Source: an uncultured Tateyamaria sp.
GTDB taxonomy: Bacteria > Pseudomonadota > Alphaproteobacteria > Rhodobacterales > Rhodobacteraceae
NCBI RefSeq assembly: GCF_947497045.1
Contig: NZ_CANMEU010000001.1
Location: forward strand, 558,001 to 622,000
Length of the DNA: 64,000 bases
Direction of reading: 5' to 3'
Positions 1-14,134 of this stretch are shown one piece after another. The translations under genes and the position numbers were made by a program. Positions within the stretch are counted from its first letter, which is position 1. Each line of letters starts with the position of its first letter. The notes under the pieces are model-generated. The model was not told the DNA's origin, ran no database searches, and saw nothing but the letters and a program-made list of their open reading frames with translations.

Positions 1-746
<746 letters not shown>

Positions 747-773
747 TCCCGTCATATGAGTCACACGCAAGGC

Positions 774-3700
774 TCATTCGGCAGCGATCCCTTCCAACTT
801 GTCCTCAAGCGCATCTGCGGCATCCTGCAAAGCGGCCAGCGTGTCGGCATCAGGTGCCCAGTAATTACGATCCGACGCCTCGATCAGACGGTTCGCCATC
901 CGGCTTGAAGCGGTGGGGTTGAGATCCGCAATGCGCTGGCGCATTTCGTCGTCCAGCACAAAGGTTTCGGAAATACGCTGATAGACCCATTCATCCACCT
1001 GACCCGTCGTGGCGGACCAACCAACCGTATTGGTCACATGCGCCTCGATCTGACGCACGCCTTCGGGGCCGTGTTTCAGCAGCCCTTCGAAGAATTTCGG
1101 GTTCAGCGCCCGGCTGCGCGTTTCCAGCGCCACCTGATCCTTGAGTGTGCGGACCTTGGGGGTGCCGCGTGTCTGATCACCGATATACACCGCCGCATCC
1201 GAACCCCGCGCCCGTTTCACCGCCCGCGCAATCCCGCCAAGCGTGTCAAAATAGTGATCAACCGAGGTCACCCCCAACTCAACCGATTCAAGGTTCTGAT
1301 AAGCCAGTTCCACATCCGCCAGCGCCTGTTGCAGCAGCTTGGGATTGGCCGCCGATTTGCCGTCAATGCCGTAGGCAAAGCTCTTGCGGTTCTCATAGGC
1401 ATCAGCCAATTCGTCCTCATCCCCGAATGCCGAACTGTCGACCAACTGGTTCACGTTCGACCCATAGGCCCCTTCAGCATTGGAAAACACGCGCAAGGCC
1501 GCCGTCTCCAGATCAACGCCTTGGGTCTCGGCATAGGCAAGCGCGTGGGCGCGGACAAAATTCTGCTCCAGCGGCTCGTCCGCCTGCGCGCATTTGAGCG
1601 CCGCCTCGGCCAACATGCGCGACTGCAGTGGCAGCAGGTCGCGGAAGATACCAGACAGGGTCATAATCACATCGATACGCGGACGACCAAGCTCTTCCAG
1701 CGTGATCAGGTCCGCGCCGGCAAGCCGCCCGAAACTATCAAAGCGCGGCGTGCAACCCATCAACGCAAGCGCCTGCGCAATCGGGCCCCCGTCGGATTTG
1801 ATGTTGTCGGACCCCCACAGGACCAATGCAATGGACCGGGGCAAGGTCGGGTGCGTCTCCAGCAGAAGTTCGGCCTGTTTCGCCCCATCGCGGCAGGCGT
1901 AGGCTGTGGGCATACGAAACGGATCAAAGGCATGGATGTTGCGCCCGGTGGGCAGAATATCGAGCGAGCGGATCAGATCGCCCCCCGCCACAGGTCGGGT
2001 AAACCGGGCATCAAGCGCGTTCATAATCGCGCTCAACTCGGTCTCATCCCGCAACAAGTGATCCATACGGGTCCGTGCGTCCGCATCAACATGCGGCGTG
2101 ATATCGAGGTATTCAGCACGCGCCGCATCACTCAGGCGTTGACCTACCACATGCAGCCCATCGGGGATCAGCGCGTCCTCGGTCTCAAGCAGTTTCAGCC
2201 AAAGCGCATCGGGGGCGATCCCGCCCATATCCACCGCTTCGGCCTGTTCGGCAATCAACGTTTCAATATCCGCGCGGGTCGGATTGTCCGCAGGCAACTC
2301 GCGCCACCGGCACAGGGAATCCTTTAAATCCGCCATACCCTTATACAGCCCCGACGTCGCCAGGGGCGGGGTCAGGTGGCTGATCGTCACGGCACCAGAC
2401 CGACGCTTGGCCAGCGAGGCCTCGGACGGGTTGTTGGCGGCATAAAGATAGATATTCGGCATTTCGCCAATCAGGCGGTCCGGCCAGTCACGCGTACCCA
2501 TGCCCGCCTGTTTGCCCGGCATGAACTCAAGCGCGCCATGCATCCCAAAATGCAGGATCGCATTAACCGCGTAGGTGTCGCGCAACCACTGGTAGAACGC
2601 GACGAAAGCGTGGGTCGGCGCGAACCCCTTCTCGAACAACAGGCGCATCGGGTCGCCTTCGTATCCGAAGGCAGGCTGCACCCCGACGAACACATTGCCT
2701 AGCTCAGCACCCAGCACGAACACACCACGCCCATCGGATTGCACCCGACCGGGGGCAGCCCCCCACACAGCCTCAACTTCGGCCAGGTGGCGTGAGGTGC
2801 GCACGATGGTGTCGGCATCCACATGGGCGGCCACATTGGCCTGCTGGCCGTATTGGGCGGCGTTGCCCTCAATCACCTGGGCACGCAGGGCGTCCACGCT
2901 TTCCGGCACATCGACGGTATAGCCGCGCGCACGCATCTCGCGCAGCGTGTTGAAAAGGCTTTCGAACACGGAAAGATAGGCCGCCGTTCCAACCGCCCCT
3001 GCATTGGGGGGAAAGCCGAACAGAACAACCGCAACCTTCTTGTCGGCGTTCTTCGCCCGGCGCAACTGACCAAGGCGGTGCGTCTTTTCCACCAGCGAGT
3101 CGATACGCTCGAAACAGGGCACCATCGCCTTCGGCTCGGACCCGGCCCGACATTTGTGGGGACACCCCGCACACCCCTCAGGCCCAAGCCGCCCCCCGAA
3201 GACAGTGGGGCAAGTCGCCCCGTCAAGTTCAGGCAAGGCGACCAGCATCGTGGTCTCGATCGGGCCAAGGCCGCCCGTGCTGTCCGCCCATTGGCCCAAG
3301 GTCTGAAACTCAAGCGAATGCGCCGCAACATAGGGGACATCAAGTTCGCTCAGCAGCGCGACAGCGGCGTCATTGTCATTATAGGCCGGGCCACCCACCA
3401 GCGAGAACCCGGTCAGAGAGACGAGAGCGTCGACCTTGCCCATGAAATAGGTCTCGACCGCGGGGCGGGCATCAAGGCCACCTGCAAAGGCCGGCAGAAC
3501 GCGCACGCCGCGCGCCTCGAACGCGCGGATCACGCCGTCATAATGGGCGGTATCCCCGCTCAACACATAAGAGCGCAACATGACCAGCCCGACGGTCAGC
3601 GTCGCACCCTTGGGGCCGGGCACATCCGTGGGATCGACCGTAATGCGCGCGGCCAGATCAGGATGGTAAAGGCCCGTATCTGGGTACTCGACCGGGGCGG

Positions 3701-4323
3701 CGGCCTCGGGCGCGTCGGCCCAGGCGGTATCGGTCGCATAGCGGTTCAACAGGAACTGGACCATCGCGCGGATATTATCGTCCGACCCACCCAGCCAGTA
3801 TTGCATCACAAGGAACCAGGCCCGCAGATCCTGCGCCTTGCCCGGCAGGAATTTCAGGATTTTCGGCAGGCGACGCAGCATCGCCATCTTCTTGGCACCG
3901 CTCTCGGTCGAAGGCTTGGACGAGCCGCGCAACCGTTTCATCAACTTGCCCATGGTGCTGGGCGGAGCCATCATATCAAGCGTGCCCATACGGGTCAGCT
4001 TGACCACCTCGGCATCGGCTACCACCCCAACCATCGCGTCACAGTGATCACGCCGGGCCTGCAATGCAGGCAGGATGCGGGCCACGTGCTCTTCAAGGAA
4101 CAGCAGGTTCGCAATGATAATGTCACCATGGCGGACCGCATCCTCAGCGGCCTCGAACGCGCCGGGGGTTTCGCCCCACTCGGCGGCCGCATGGATCTGC
4201 AAATCGAGGCCGGGATAATCGGCGGACAATGCTTCCATGGCGCGGCGGGCGGGACCCGCGGCATGGCTATCCAGCGTGATGATGACCACACGGTAGCCGG
4301 GCATGCGCCCCGTTATGCCGGTT

Positions 4324-4334
<11 letters not shown>
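774..4334 (-). CDS. bchH: Magnesium chelatase large subunit BchH
   Basis: Porphyrin-binding subunit of Mg-chelatase, which with BchI and BchD inserts Mg into protoporphyrin IX as the first committed step of bacteriochlorophyll synthesis. The protein is about 1186 residues, matching the family's usual length near 1190. It has the CobN-type fold and the N-terminal [16 protein letters not shown] block. I chose the TTG at 4334, which gives an MRDETG start, overlaps the bchB stop by 11 bases and has GAAGG upstream. The alternative is the ATG at 4304, ten codons later with a poor ribosome site. A longer open frame to 4433 lies wholly inside bchB and is unlikely. Function is certain; the start is not. 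Confidence 0.93.
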
Positions 4335-7708
<3,374 letters not shown>

Positions 7709-7764
7709 TTGGATGGAACTCTCCGCTTGGGTTATGATTCAAGGTATCGGTGCCAAGGGAAAAG

Positions 7765-7782
7765 TGTCAATTAAAAGTTACA
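7765..7782. promoter_or_regulatory. PpsR/CrtJ operator upstream of bchF
   Basis: The sequence TGTCAATTAAAAGTTACA is an exact match to the TGT-N12-ACA consensus known for PpsR/CrtJ. It lies 57-74 bases upstream of the bchF start codon and overlaps a TTGACA hexamer on the minus strand. Confidence 0.8.
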
Positions 7783-7862
7783 GTTTGAATGTCAGTTCGG
7801 GCTGGCTCATTTTCTGTCAGATATGCGCCGACCATTCGTATGAACCTTGTTTTTTATGAGCA

Positions 7863-7876
7863 TTGATCGGAATCAC
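7863..7876. promoter_or_regulatory. FNR-like box between the two PpsR sites
   Basis: TTGATCGGAATCAC differs from the TTGAT-N4-ATCAA consensus for FnrL/FNR at one base. FnrL control of bch genes is known in Rhodobacter. The site is a candidate only. Confidence 0.4.
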
Positions 7877-7908
7877 GCATTGCGCTTGCGCCGAAGTTAC
7901 TGGATGAC

Positions 7909-7926
7909 TGTCAAATACAGTTGACA
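7909..7926. promoter_or_regulatory. PpsR/CrtJ operator upstream of ppaA
   Basis: TGTCAAATACAGTTGACA is an exact TGT-N12-ACA palindrome with extended arms (TGTCAA/TTGACA). Its right half coincides with the predicted -35 element of ppaA, so bound PpsR would block RNA polymerase, including at its own operon. Confidence 0.82.
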
Positions 7927-8016
7927 ATCAGACTGTGGAGGCAGACAATTTTTGACGTATCCGCGACTCTGACGCGCCAGAGTTGTTCATTGCGTTGCTC
8001 AGGATCGAGGTAATCC

Positions 8017-8799
8017 ATGGCGCATGACGACCCACATGGCACGACCCGCTCAGGATTTGAGCTTTCCACGGACCTTGAGCCGCTGGCTTCTCAGGTTATT
8101 TCGATGCTGCGAGAACGTCAGACCGTAACGACAGCCGGAGCCCGTCAGGTCGCCGTCGACTACCTGTTGCGCGCGACAAGCGCCCGGACCGGATTTGACC
8201 CCTGCCTTGTGCTGGATGAGATGCGCGGCTTTCGACTGACCGTCGACGCGATTATCGACCTTTATATTCCACAAGTGGCGTTTGCGTTAGGTGAATTGTG
8301 GCTCAGCTCGGATATGAGTTTTGCCGATGTGACCATTGCATCGCTGCGCTTGCAGGCCTTGCTGAGCGAGGCATCGCTTGGGCTGAATGGGGCGCATGCG
8401 GATGATCCCGGCACCATCCACGCCCTTGTGGTTGTCCCGGAAGGTGAACAGCATTTTCTGGGGGCCAGCGTTGTGGCCGCCCAATTGCGCCGTTTGGGCG
8501 GTGACGTCAGCCTGTCCATCTCCGAGACCCGCAAGCAGGTCATGGCCCGCGTCATCTGCGATCAGCCGAACATGGTTCTGTTTTCCTGTGCACGCATTGC
8601 GGCCCTTGAAAGCATCACACGGACTGTTAAAACCATTCGCGCATCTGTCGACACCCCACCCGTCCTCGCCTTGGGCGGATCGGTGCGCGCCAGTGCTGAG
8701 GGAATGAAGGGTCAGACAGACGTGGATCTGGTTACTAAGTCAGCAGCAGACGTCTACGGCTTTTGCACGAAACGCATGAAGGCATTGGGCCAGCTATGA
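8017..8799 (+). CDS. ppaA: PpaA/AerR-family photosynthesis regulator
   Basis: Cobalamin-binding antirepressor-type regulator that modulates PpsR/CrtJ; 260 residues. The C-terminal half (about 130-250) is a B12-binding SCHIC-type domain, with GEQHFLGASVV holding the likely histidine ligand and ALGGSVRAS near the end. A GAGG lies about ten bases before the ATG. Its stop overlaps the ppsR start (ATGA), so regulator and repressor are made together, as in other purple bacteria. Its promoter overlaps a PpsR site. Confidence 0.93.
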   Translation: MAHDDPHGTTRSGFELSTDLEPLASQVISMLRERQTVTTAGARQVAVDYLLRATSARTGFDPCLVLDEMRGFRLTVDAIIDLYIPQVAFALGELWLSSDMSFADVTIASLRLQALLSEASLGLNGAHADDPGTIHALVVVPEGEQHFLGASVVAAQLRRLGGDVSLSISETRKQVMARVICDQPNMVLFSCARIAALESITRTVKTIRASVDTPPVLALGGSVRASAEGMKGQTDVDLVTKSAADVYGFCTKRMKALGQL

Positions 8800-10217
8800 C
8801 GACAGGAGGCAGCAATTTCTGGAGCAGTGGCAGTGTGCCACTGATCGAGCCAGAATTTCTGAGCAGCATTGTGGCGGCCGCGTCGGATATCGCCCTTGTG
8901 GTCTCTGCCGAAGGCACGGTTCTGTCTGTGTTGCTGAACGCACAAGACGACAGTTTTGGCAATCTCAGCCATTGGGAGGGTCGTCCGATCGTGGACTTCC
9001 TGACCGACGAAAGCATTGAAAAGTTTCAGGGTGCCCATGATGCCTACACGTCCGGTGGTACGCTCAAAAAATCGATTGAGCTGAACCACGCCGACAATGC
9101 GGTATGGCAGTATCCCGTCCGCTATACCTTCCACCGCTTTGGTCAAGAGAACGCCGTTTTGCTGTTGGGTCGCGATCTGCGCCCCATTGCGGAAACGCAG
9201 CAGCAATTGGTGCAGGCCCAGATTGCACTTGAGCAAGGGTATGAAGCCCGCCGCGAGTTTGACAGTCGGTATCGTGTGGTGATGAGCAATGTGGACGATG
9301 CTGTCGTCTTTGTCTCTGTCCAGACCGGTCGCGTGGATGACGCGAATGAAAGAGCGGCAACCTTGCTTGGCCTCAAACGCGAAGCACTGACAGGTGCAAC
9401 CTTCGCCAGCCTGTTTTCGGACCGCTCTGGCGCGGAACTGACTGAAAGCCTTATGAACGCGACCCTGTCGGAGGATGCAGGTCCCGTGTCAGTGCGCGCG
9501 ACCCGCACCCGTCAGACCCTGGCTTTGCAGCCCATTGTATTCCGCGCCGCTGGTCAACGTATGTTGATGTGCCGTTTGTCCGGCAACACGCCCGCCGCCG
9601 ATACCTCGGATACCCCCATAAATCACGCCGCGGCCCTGTTCCGCGCAACAACGGACTCGGTTGTGTTCATGGATCCGCGTGGCGTCATTCTGTCCGTCAA
9701 TGAGGCGTTCCTTGACCTGATTGGCGCGGCCCACCTCAGAGAAGTCGTTGGCGCCTCATTGGCGGACTTCATGGCCCGTGGTCAGATTGACATGGGCGTG
9801 TTGCTCGACAACGCCGCGAAGGCTGGACAGATGCGTATCTATGCCAGTCGCATGGTCAACGATCTGGGCGCGCGCGTACCTGTCGAGGTGTCCGCCGCCC
9901 AACTTGAGGATCCCACCAACCCTGCCGTGGCCCTGATCATCCGCGATGTCAGCCGGATGGGCGGGGTGCGCGATGCAGATGCCTCTGGCACCGGCCATCT
10001 GCCAGACCCCGGCAGCAATGTAATGGACCTGGTTGGCACCGCGTCTTTGAAAGAAATTGTCGCTGAAACCACTGATGTGGTTGAGAAAATGTGCATCGAG
10101 ACGGCTGTGAACCTGACCCGAAACAACCGCGTGGCCGCTGCGGAAATGTTGGGGCTGTCGCGTCAATCCCTCTACGTCAAACTGCGTAAATTCGGGCTGC
10201 TCAGCAAAAACGGCTAG
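8796..10217 (+). CDS. ppsR: Transcriptional repressor PpsR (CrtJ)
   Basis: Redox- and light-dependent repressor of bch, crt and puc genes; 473 residues. It has an N-terminal PAS-like region, two further PAS domains (about 155-265 and 290-390) joined by a Q-rich helix at 134-147, and a Fis-type helix-turn-helix at about 433-473 (NNRVAAAEMLGLSRQSLYV). Cys259 and Cys433 match the two redox cysteines of the family, the second sitting in the DNA-binding domain. I chose the ATG at 8796 because it overlaps the ppaA stop; an upstream in-frame start at 8763 lies within ppaA. Confidence 0.95.
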   Translation: MTTGGSNFWSSGSVPLIEPEFLSSIVAAASDIALVVSAEGTVLSVLLNAQDDSFGNLSHWEGRPIVDFLTDESIEKFQGAHDAYTSGGTLKKSIELNHADNAVWQYPVRYTFHRFGQENAVLLLGRDLRPIAETQQQLVQAQIALEQGYEARREFDSRYRVVMSNVDDAVVFVSVQTGRVDDANERAATLLGLKREALTGATFASLFSDRSGAELTESLMNATLSEDAGPVSVRATRTRQTLALQPIVFRAAGQRMLMCRLSGNTPAADTSDTPINHAAALFRATTDSVVFMDPRGVILSVNEAFLDLIGAAHLREVVGASLADFMARGQIDMGVLLDNAAKAGQMRIYASRMVNDLGARVPVEVSAAQLEDPTNPAVALIIRDVSRMGGVRDADASGTGHLPDPGSNVMDLVGTASLKEIVAETTDVVEKMCIETAVNLTRNNRVAAAEMLGLSRQSLYVKLRKFGLLSKNG

Positions 10218-10246
10218 GCCGCTCGCACCCTTGCGCCGACTCAATG

Positions 10247-10264
10247 TGTCAGCCATAGTTGACA
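10247..10264. promoter_or_regulatory. PpsR/CrtJ operator abutting the bchG start
   Basis: TGTCAGCCATAGTTGACA is an exact TGT-N12-ACA match ending one base before the bchG ATG. It lies in the 48-base gap after ppsR. Confidence 0.72.
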
Positions 10265-10265
10265 C

Positions 10266-11165
10266 ATGGATGTCAGCCCCACCCTACACGTGCGTCGTTT
10301 CCCGGAGCCAGCGGCTGCACTGCGTCTGATCAAGCCGATCACGTGGTTCCCGCCAATGTGGGCCTATCTGTGCGGCGTGATTTCGTCTGGTGTGGCACCT
10401 GCGGGACAGTGGTATCTGGTTTTGTTGGGCGTATTGTTGGCTGGGCCCATCGTGTGCGGGATGTCCCAAGCTGCGAATGATTGGTGCGACCGCCATGTAG
10501 ATGCGATCAATGAACCGGATCGCCCGATCCCGTCGGGTCGCATCCCGGGCCGATGGGGGTTGTGGATCGCACTGGCGATGTCGGCACTGTCACTGTTTGT
10601 TGGCTGGCAACTGGGTATCTATGGATTTGCCGCGACCCTCGTAGGTGTGGCCGCGGCGTGGACCTATTCCGCCAAGCCCATCCGCCTGAAGCGATCAGGT
10701 TGGTGGGGTCCGGGCCTTGTTGGCCTCAGCTACGAAACCTTGCCGTGGGTTACGGGTGCCGCCGTTTTGGCGGCGGGTGCGCCCCGCCCCGAAATTCTGC
10801 TGATTGCGCTGCTCTATGGGATCGGGGCGCATGGCATTATGACCCTCAATGATTTCAAGGCGCTTGAAGGGGACCGCCAGACGGGCGTCAATTCGCTGCC
10901 TGTCACGCTTGGACCCCGCCGGGCGGCCCAGGTCGCCTGCATCGTGATGGCTGTTCCTCAGGCGGTTGTCATTGCAGCGCTCACCTTCTGGGATCGCCCT
11001 GCCCATGCCGCCGGGGTGGCACTGGTTCTGGTGTTGCAATTCTGGGCAATGAAGATCATGTTCCGCGATCCCCGCGCCAAAGCCCCTTGGTATAACGGCA
11101 CAGGCGTGTTGCTTTATGTCTCGGGCATGATGATCGCCGCCTTTGCATTGCGAGGACTGGCATGA
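10266..11165 (+). CDS. bchG: Bacteriochlorophyll synthase BchG
   Basis: Membrane prenyltransferase of the UbiA superfamily that esterifies bacteriochlorophyllide a with geranylgeranyl or phytyl diphosphate; 299 residues with 8-9 predicted membrane segments. The first aspartate-rich motif is NDWCDRHVDAINEPDRP at about 77-93 and a second is ND/D-rich at about 196-204 (LNDFKALEGD). The ATG at 10266 has no Shine-Dalgarno sequence, because a PpsR palindrome occupies that space, but the N-terminus fits the family. The stop overlaps the next start (ATGA). Confidence 0.95.
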   Translation: MDVSPTLHVRRFPEPAAALRLIKPITWFPPMWAYLCGVISSGVAPAGQWYLVLLGVLLAGPIVCGMSQAANDWCDRHVDAINEPDRPIPSGRIPGRWGLWIALAMSALSLFVGWQLGIYGFAATLVGVAAAWTYSAKPIRLKRSGWWGPGLVGLSYETLPWVTGAAVLAAGAPRPEILLIALLYGIGAHGIMTLNDFKALEGDRQTGVNSLPVTLGPRRAAQVACIVMAVPQAVVIAALTFWDRPAHAAGVALVLVLQFWAMKIMFRDPRAKAPWYNGTGVLLYVSGMMIAAFALRGLA

Positions 11166-12421
11166 GCGTCGGATGGGTCACCCTGGCACGTCTGTGCCTT
11201 GTGAATGCGGCCATCGGAGGCCTCGCCGCTTTGCCCGTGAACCTGTTCAATCGGTTGATGGCGGTCGAGTTGGCGTTGCCTGCCCTACTGCCCGGCCTGC
11301 TGGTTGCATTGCACTATGGGGTGCAGTTGACCCGGCCCGTTTGGGGACACCGCTCGGATGCCAAGGGCGGGCGTACGCCGCTGATCCTTGGTGGGATTGC
11401 AGTCGTGGGCGCTGGCGTGCTGGGTGCCGCGTGGGGCATCGCCATTGCCGAGATATCGGTGCAGTGGGCGCTTGTGATTTGGGCTTTATCCTACATTGCC
11501 ATCGGTCTGGGCATCGGAGCGGCGGGCACATCGTTTCTGGCCCTGCTCGCCAGTGCATCGGGGGCGCGCAAGGGGGGCGTTGCCACGACCGCATGGCTGT
11601 TCCTGATCGCGGGTGCAATTGCGGCGTCCATCGGCACGGGCATTGCGCTTGAACCATATTCCCCCGACCGTCTGGTTGTCGTGGTTGGGGCAGTCGTTTC
11701 TATCGCGGTCCTGTTGTGCGTCATCGCCACATGGCGGGTCGAAGCACGTATCCCCGAAACCACCGCACCACATGACATGCCTTTGATGATGGCTCTGCGC
11801 ACGACATGGGGTGACCCCGTCGCGCGCCGCTTTACCGGGTTTGTGTTCCTGTCGATCCTTGCCTTTTACCTGTCTGAGCTGATTTTTGAGCCCTTCGCCG
11901 GGCATGTCCACGGCCTTGGCCCCGAAGATTCCACCAAGCTGTCAGGTGGCAAGGACGGGGCCGCATTGATGGGGATGATCGGTGCCGGCGTGCTCTCGCA
12001 GCTGCGCCTAGGCACGTTGCGGTTTTGGGCAGTTGCCGGATGTGTACTGTCAGCCCTTGGCCTATTAGGTCTGGGGGCAGGCCTGCCGCTGGTACCAAGC
12101 ACTGTTGCTTTGGGTCTGGGCAACGGATTGTTCGTTGTGGGTGCAGTCGGATCAATGATGCAACTGGCCGCTGCGCACGCGCAAGCGACCGGCACCCGGA
12201 TGGGTGTGTTTGGTGCGGCGCAAGCGATTGCCGCAGGCCTCGCTGGATTGGTCGCTACTGGCATGTTGGATTTGACGCGTTTGGTCCTGCCCGATGGTGC
12301 AGCCTACGGCGTGGTGTTCACCTTTGAGGCCGCTCTGTTCCTGGTCGCCGCCGTTGTGGCCGCGCGGGTGATGCAGGGCGATGACATGACAGATGATGCA
12401 ACCTTGGTTCCGGGGGAATGA
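11162..12421 (+). CDS. bch2: BCH/PucC-family MFS protein (bch2, ORF428-type)
   Basis: Member of the PucC/LhaA branch of the major facilitator superfamily; 419 residues with 12 predicted membrane segments. Relatives in purple bacteria help assemble light-harvesting complexes or deliver bacteriochlorophyll; the exact substrate is unproven. RPVWGHRSDAKGGRTPLI (about 58-75) is the conserved loop 2-3 signature of the family. It sits between bchG and bchP, where Rhodobacter has ORF428 (bch2), and is translationally coupled to bchG. Confidence 0.9.
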   Translation: MSVGWVTLARLCLVNAAIGGLAALPVNLFNRLMAVELALPALLPGLLVALHYGVQLTRPVWGHRSDAKGGRTPLILGGIAVVGAGVLGAAWGIAIAEISVQWALVIWALSYIAIGLGIGAAGTSFLALLASASGARKGGVATTAWLFLIAGAIAASIGTGIALEPYSPDRLVVVVGAVVSIAVLLCVIATWRVEARIPETTAPHDMPLMMALRTTWGDPVARRFTGFVFLSILAFYLSELIFEPFAGHVHGLGPEDSTKLSGGKDGAALMGMIGAGVLSQLRLGTLRFWAVAGCVLSALGLLGLGAGLPLVPSTVALGLGNGLFVVGAVGSMMQLAAAHAQATGTRMGVFGAAQAIAAGLAGLVATGMLDLTRLVLPDGAAYGVVFTFEAALFLVAAVVAARVMQGDDMTDDATLVPGE

Positions 12422-12425
12422 CGCG

Positions 12426-13604
12426 ATGTTTGATGTAGTTGTTGTGGGCGGGGGACCGTCCGGTGCCACCGCCGCCGAGGATCTGGTGCGCTCGGGCCAT
12501 TCGGTCGCACTGCTGGATCGCGAAGGCCGGATCAAGCCATGCGGCGGGGCCATTCCACCCCGGCTGATGCAGGATTTCCATATCAACGACGGTCAGCTTG
12601 TGGCCAAGGTGAACACCGCCCGTATGATTTCGCCCACAGGGCGGCACGTCGATATTCCGATCGAAAACGGGTTTGTCGGCATGGTGGACCGCAAGGATTT
12701 CGACCCCTTCCTGCGCGCCCGTGCGACCGAGGCGGGGGCCGAATACTTTACCGGGACTTTCGTGCGCATTGACCGCCTCGAGGGTACGCCGGTCGTCATT
12801 TACCGCGACAAGGCCACGCAAGAGCACAAGGAACTGCCCTGCAAGCTGGTGATTGGTGCCGATGGCGCAAGGTCCCGCGTTGGTCTGGCCGAGGTCAAGG
12901 ATGCAGACAAGGTCCCGCTTGTCTTTGCCTATCACGAGATCATCAAGGCCCCGGCCAAGACCGACGTCTATGATCCTGTGCGTTGTGACGTGATCTATGA
13001 CGGGGCGATCTCGCCCGACTTTTATGGCTGGGTGTTTCCCCACGGGGACAGTGCCAGCGTGGGCATGGGCTCTGAACTCAGTTCGGTGAACCTCAAGCAG
13101 GCGACCGCCGACCTACGAGCCGCTTCGGGTCTGACTGACTGTGAGACATTGCGCAAAGAAGGTGCGCCGATACCGCTTAGACCACTGGATCGGTGGGACA
13201 ATGGCAAGGATGTCGTGCTGGCCGGAGACGCGGCAGGCGTTGTGGCCCCGTCCTCCGGTGAAGGGATTTATTATGCGATGGTGGGGGGGCGTGTTGCGGC
13301 AACAGCCTGTGCGGCGACACTTGCGTCAGGCCGGGTCAAGGACCTGAAGCTTGCCCGAAAGCTGTTCATGCGCGAACATAAGACGGTGTTCCGGGTGCTC
13401 GCTTCAATGCAGAACGCCTACTATCGCAGTGATGATCGCCGCGAGCGGTTTGTGTCGCTGTGCCATGATATTGACGTACAACGCCTGACCTTTGAGGCGT
13501 ATATGAACAAAAAGCTGGTCAAGGCGCGGCCCATGGCCCACATCAAAATCGGTATCAAGAACATGGCCCATCTGACCGGCCTCGTGAAAGCAAACCACGT
13601 ATGA
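12426..13604 (+). CDS. bchP: Geranylgeranyl (bacterio)chlorophyll reductase BchP
   Basis: FAD-dependent reductase that saturates three double bonds of the geranylgeranyl tail to phytyl; 392 residues. The N-terminal dinucleotide fold GGGPSGATAAEDL is at about 8-20, and VVLAGDAAGVVAPSSGEG near 265-282 is the FAD-contacting motif. The ATG at 12426 follows the bch2 stop by four bases; an in-frame upstream start at 12393 overlaps bch2 and adds 11 unconserved residues. The stop overlaps the idi start. Confidence 0.95.
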   Translation: MFDVVVVGGGPSGATAAEDLVRSGHSVALLDREGRIKPCGGAIPPRLMQDFHINDGQLVAKVNTARMISPTGRHVDIPIENGFVGMVDRKDFDPFLRARATEAGAEYFTGTFVRIDRLEGTPVVIYRDKATQEHKELPCKLVIGADGARSRVGLAEVKDADKVPLVFAYHEIIKAPAKTDVYDPVRCDVIYDGAISPDFYGWVFPHGDSASVGMGSELSSVNLKQATADLRAASGLTDCETLRKEGAPIPLRPLDRWDNGKDVVLAGDAAGVVAPSSGEGIYYAMVGGRVAATACAATLASGRVKDLKLARKLFMREHKTVFRVLASMQNAYYRSDDRRERFVSLCHDIDVQRLTFEAYMNKKLVKARPMAHIKIGIKNMAHLTGLVKANHV

Positions 13605-14134
13605 GCATTATGATCCCCGCTTGGGTCGATGGCACCCTGACCCCCGTTGAAAAGCTGGACGCGCACAAGCGGGGCCTGCGGCACAAGGCGGTGTCGGTGT
13701 TCGTGATCCGGGACGGGGCGGTGCTATTGCAACAACGCGCGATGGAAAAATATCACACTCCGGGTTTGTGGGCGAATACCTGTTGTACCCATCCCGGTTG
13801 GGATGAGGCACCTGATATGTGCGCTGCCCGACGGCTCGAAGAAGAGGTGGGGATTACCGACCTGCCCTTGGAACATCGTCACCATCTTGAATATCGCGCA
13901 GATGTCGGCGGCGGGTTGATCGAACATGAGGTCGTCGACGTCTATGTCGGGCACGCCCCCTCAGACCTGTCCGTTCTGGCGAACCCGGACGAGGTGATGG
14001 CGGTGGAATGGGTCGATTTCCATGATCTGAAAGCCGCGATTGCGCGCAACCCTGAACGTTTCACCCCGTGGCTGCGCATCTACCTGACGGATCATGCCGA
14101 AACGATCTTTGGCACGGATCTGGTGCACGCGTGA
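13601..14134 (+). CDS. idi: Isopentenyl-diphosphate delta-isomerase, type I
   Basis: Interconverts isopentenyl and dimethylallyl diphosphate, feeding the C20 tails and carotenoids. The protein has 177 residues of Nudix-like fold. It contains the catalytic cysteine motif NTCCTHP at about 63-69 and the metal/catalytic glutamate segment ARRLEEEVGI. The ATG overlaps the bchP stop. Location at the end of the bchG-bch2-bchP operon is typical of Rhodobacterales photosynthesis clusters. Confidence 0.95.
   Translation: MSIMIPAWVDGTLTPVEKLDAHKRGLRHKAVSVFVIRDGAVLLQQRAMEKYHTPGLWANTCCTHPGWDEAPDMCAARRLEEEVGITDLPLEHRHHLEYRADVGGGLIEHEVVDVYVGHAPSDLSVLANPDEVMAVEWVDFHDLKAAIARNPERFTPWLRIYLTDHAETIFGTDLVHA

Larger units (their letters stand above)
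7709..8016. promoter_or_regulatory. Divergent bchF / ppaA control region
   Basis: This 308-base gap holds the promoters of both photosynthesis operons. It contains two TGT-N12-ACA operators and a near-FNR box between them (listed separately). For ppaA, TTGACA at 7921-7926 and GACAAT at 7944-7949 are 17 bases apart and resemble a sigma-70-type promoter. For bchF, TTGACA read on the minus strand at 7770-7765 is the best -35 candidate. Both -35 hexamers are part of PpsR sites. Promoter assignments are inferred. Confidence 0.65.
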
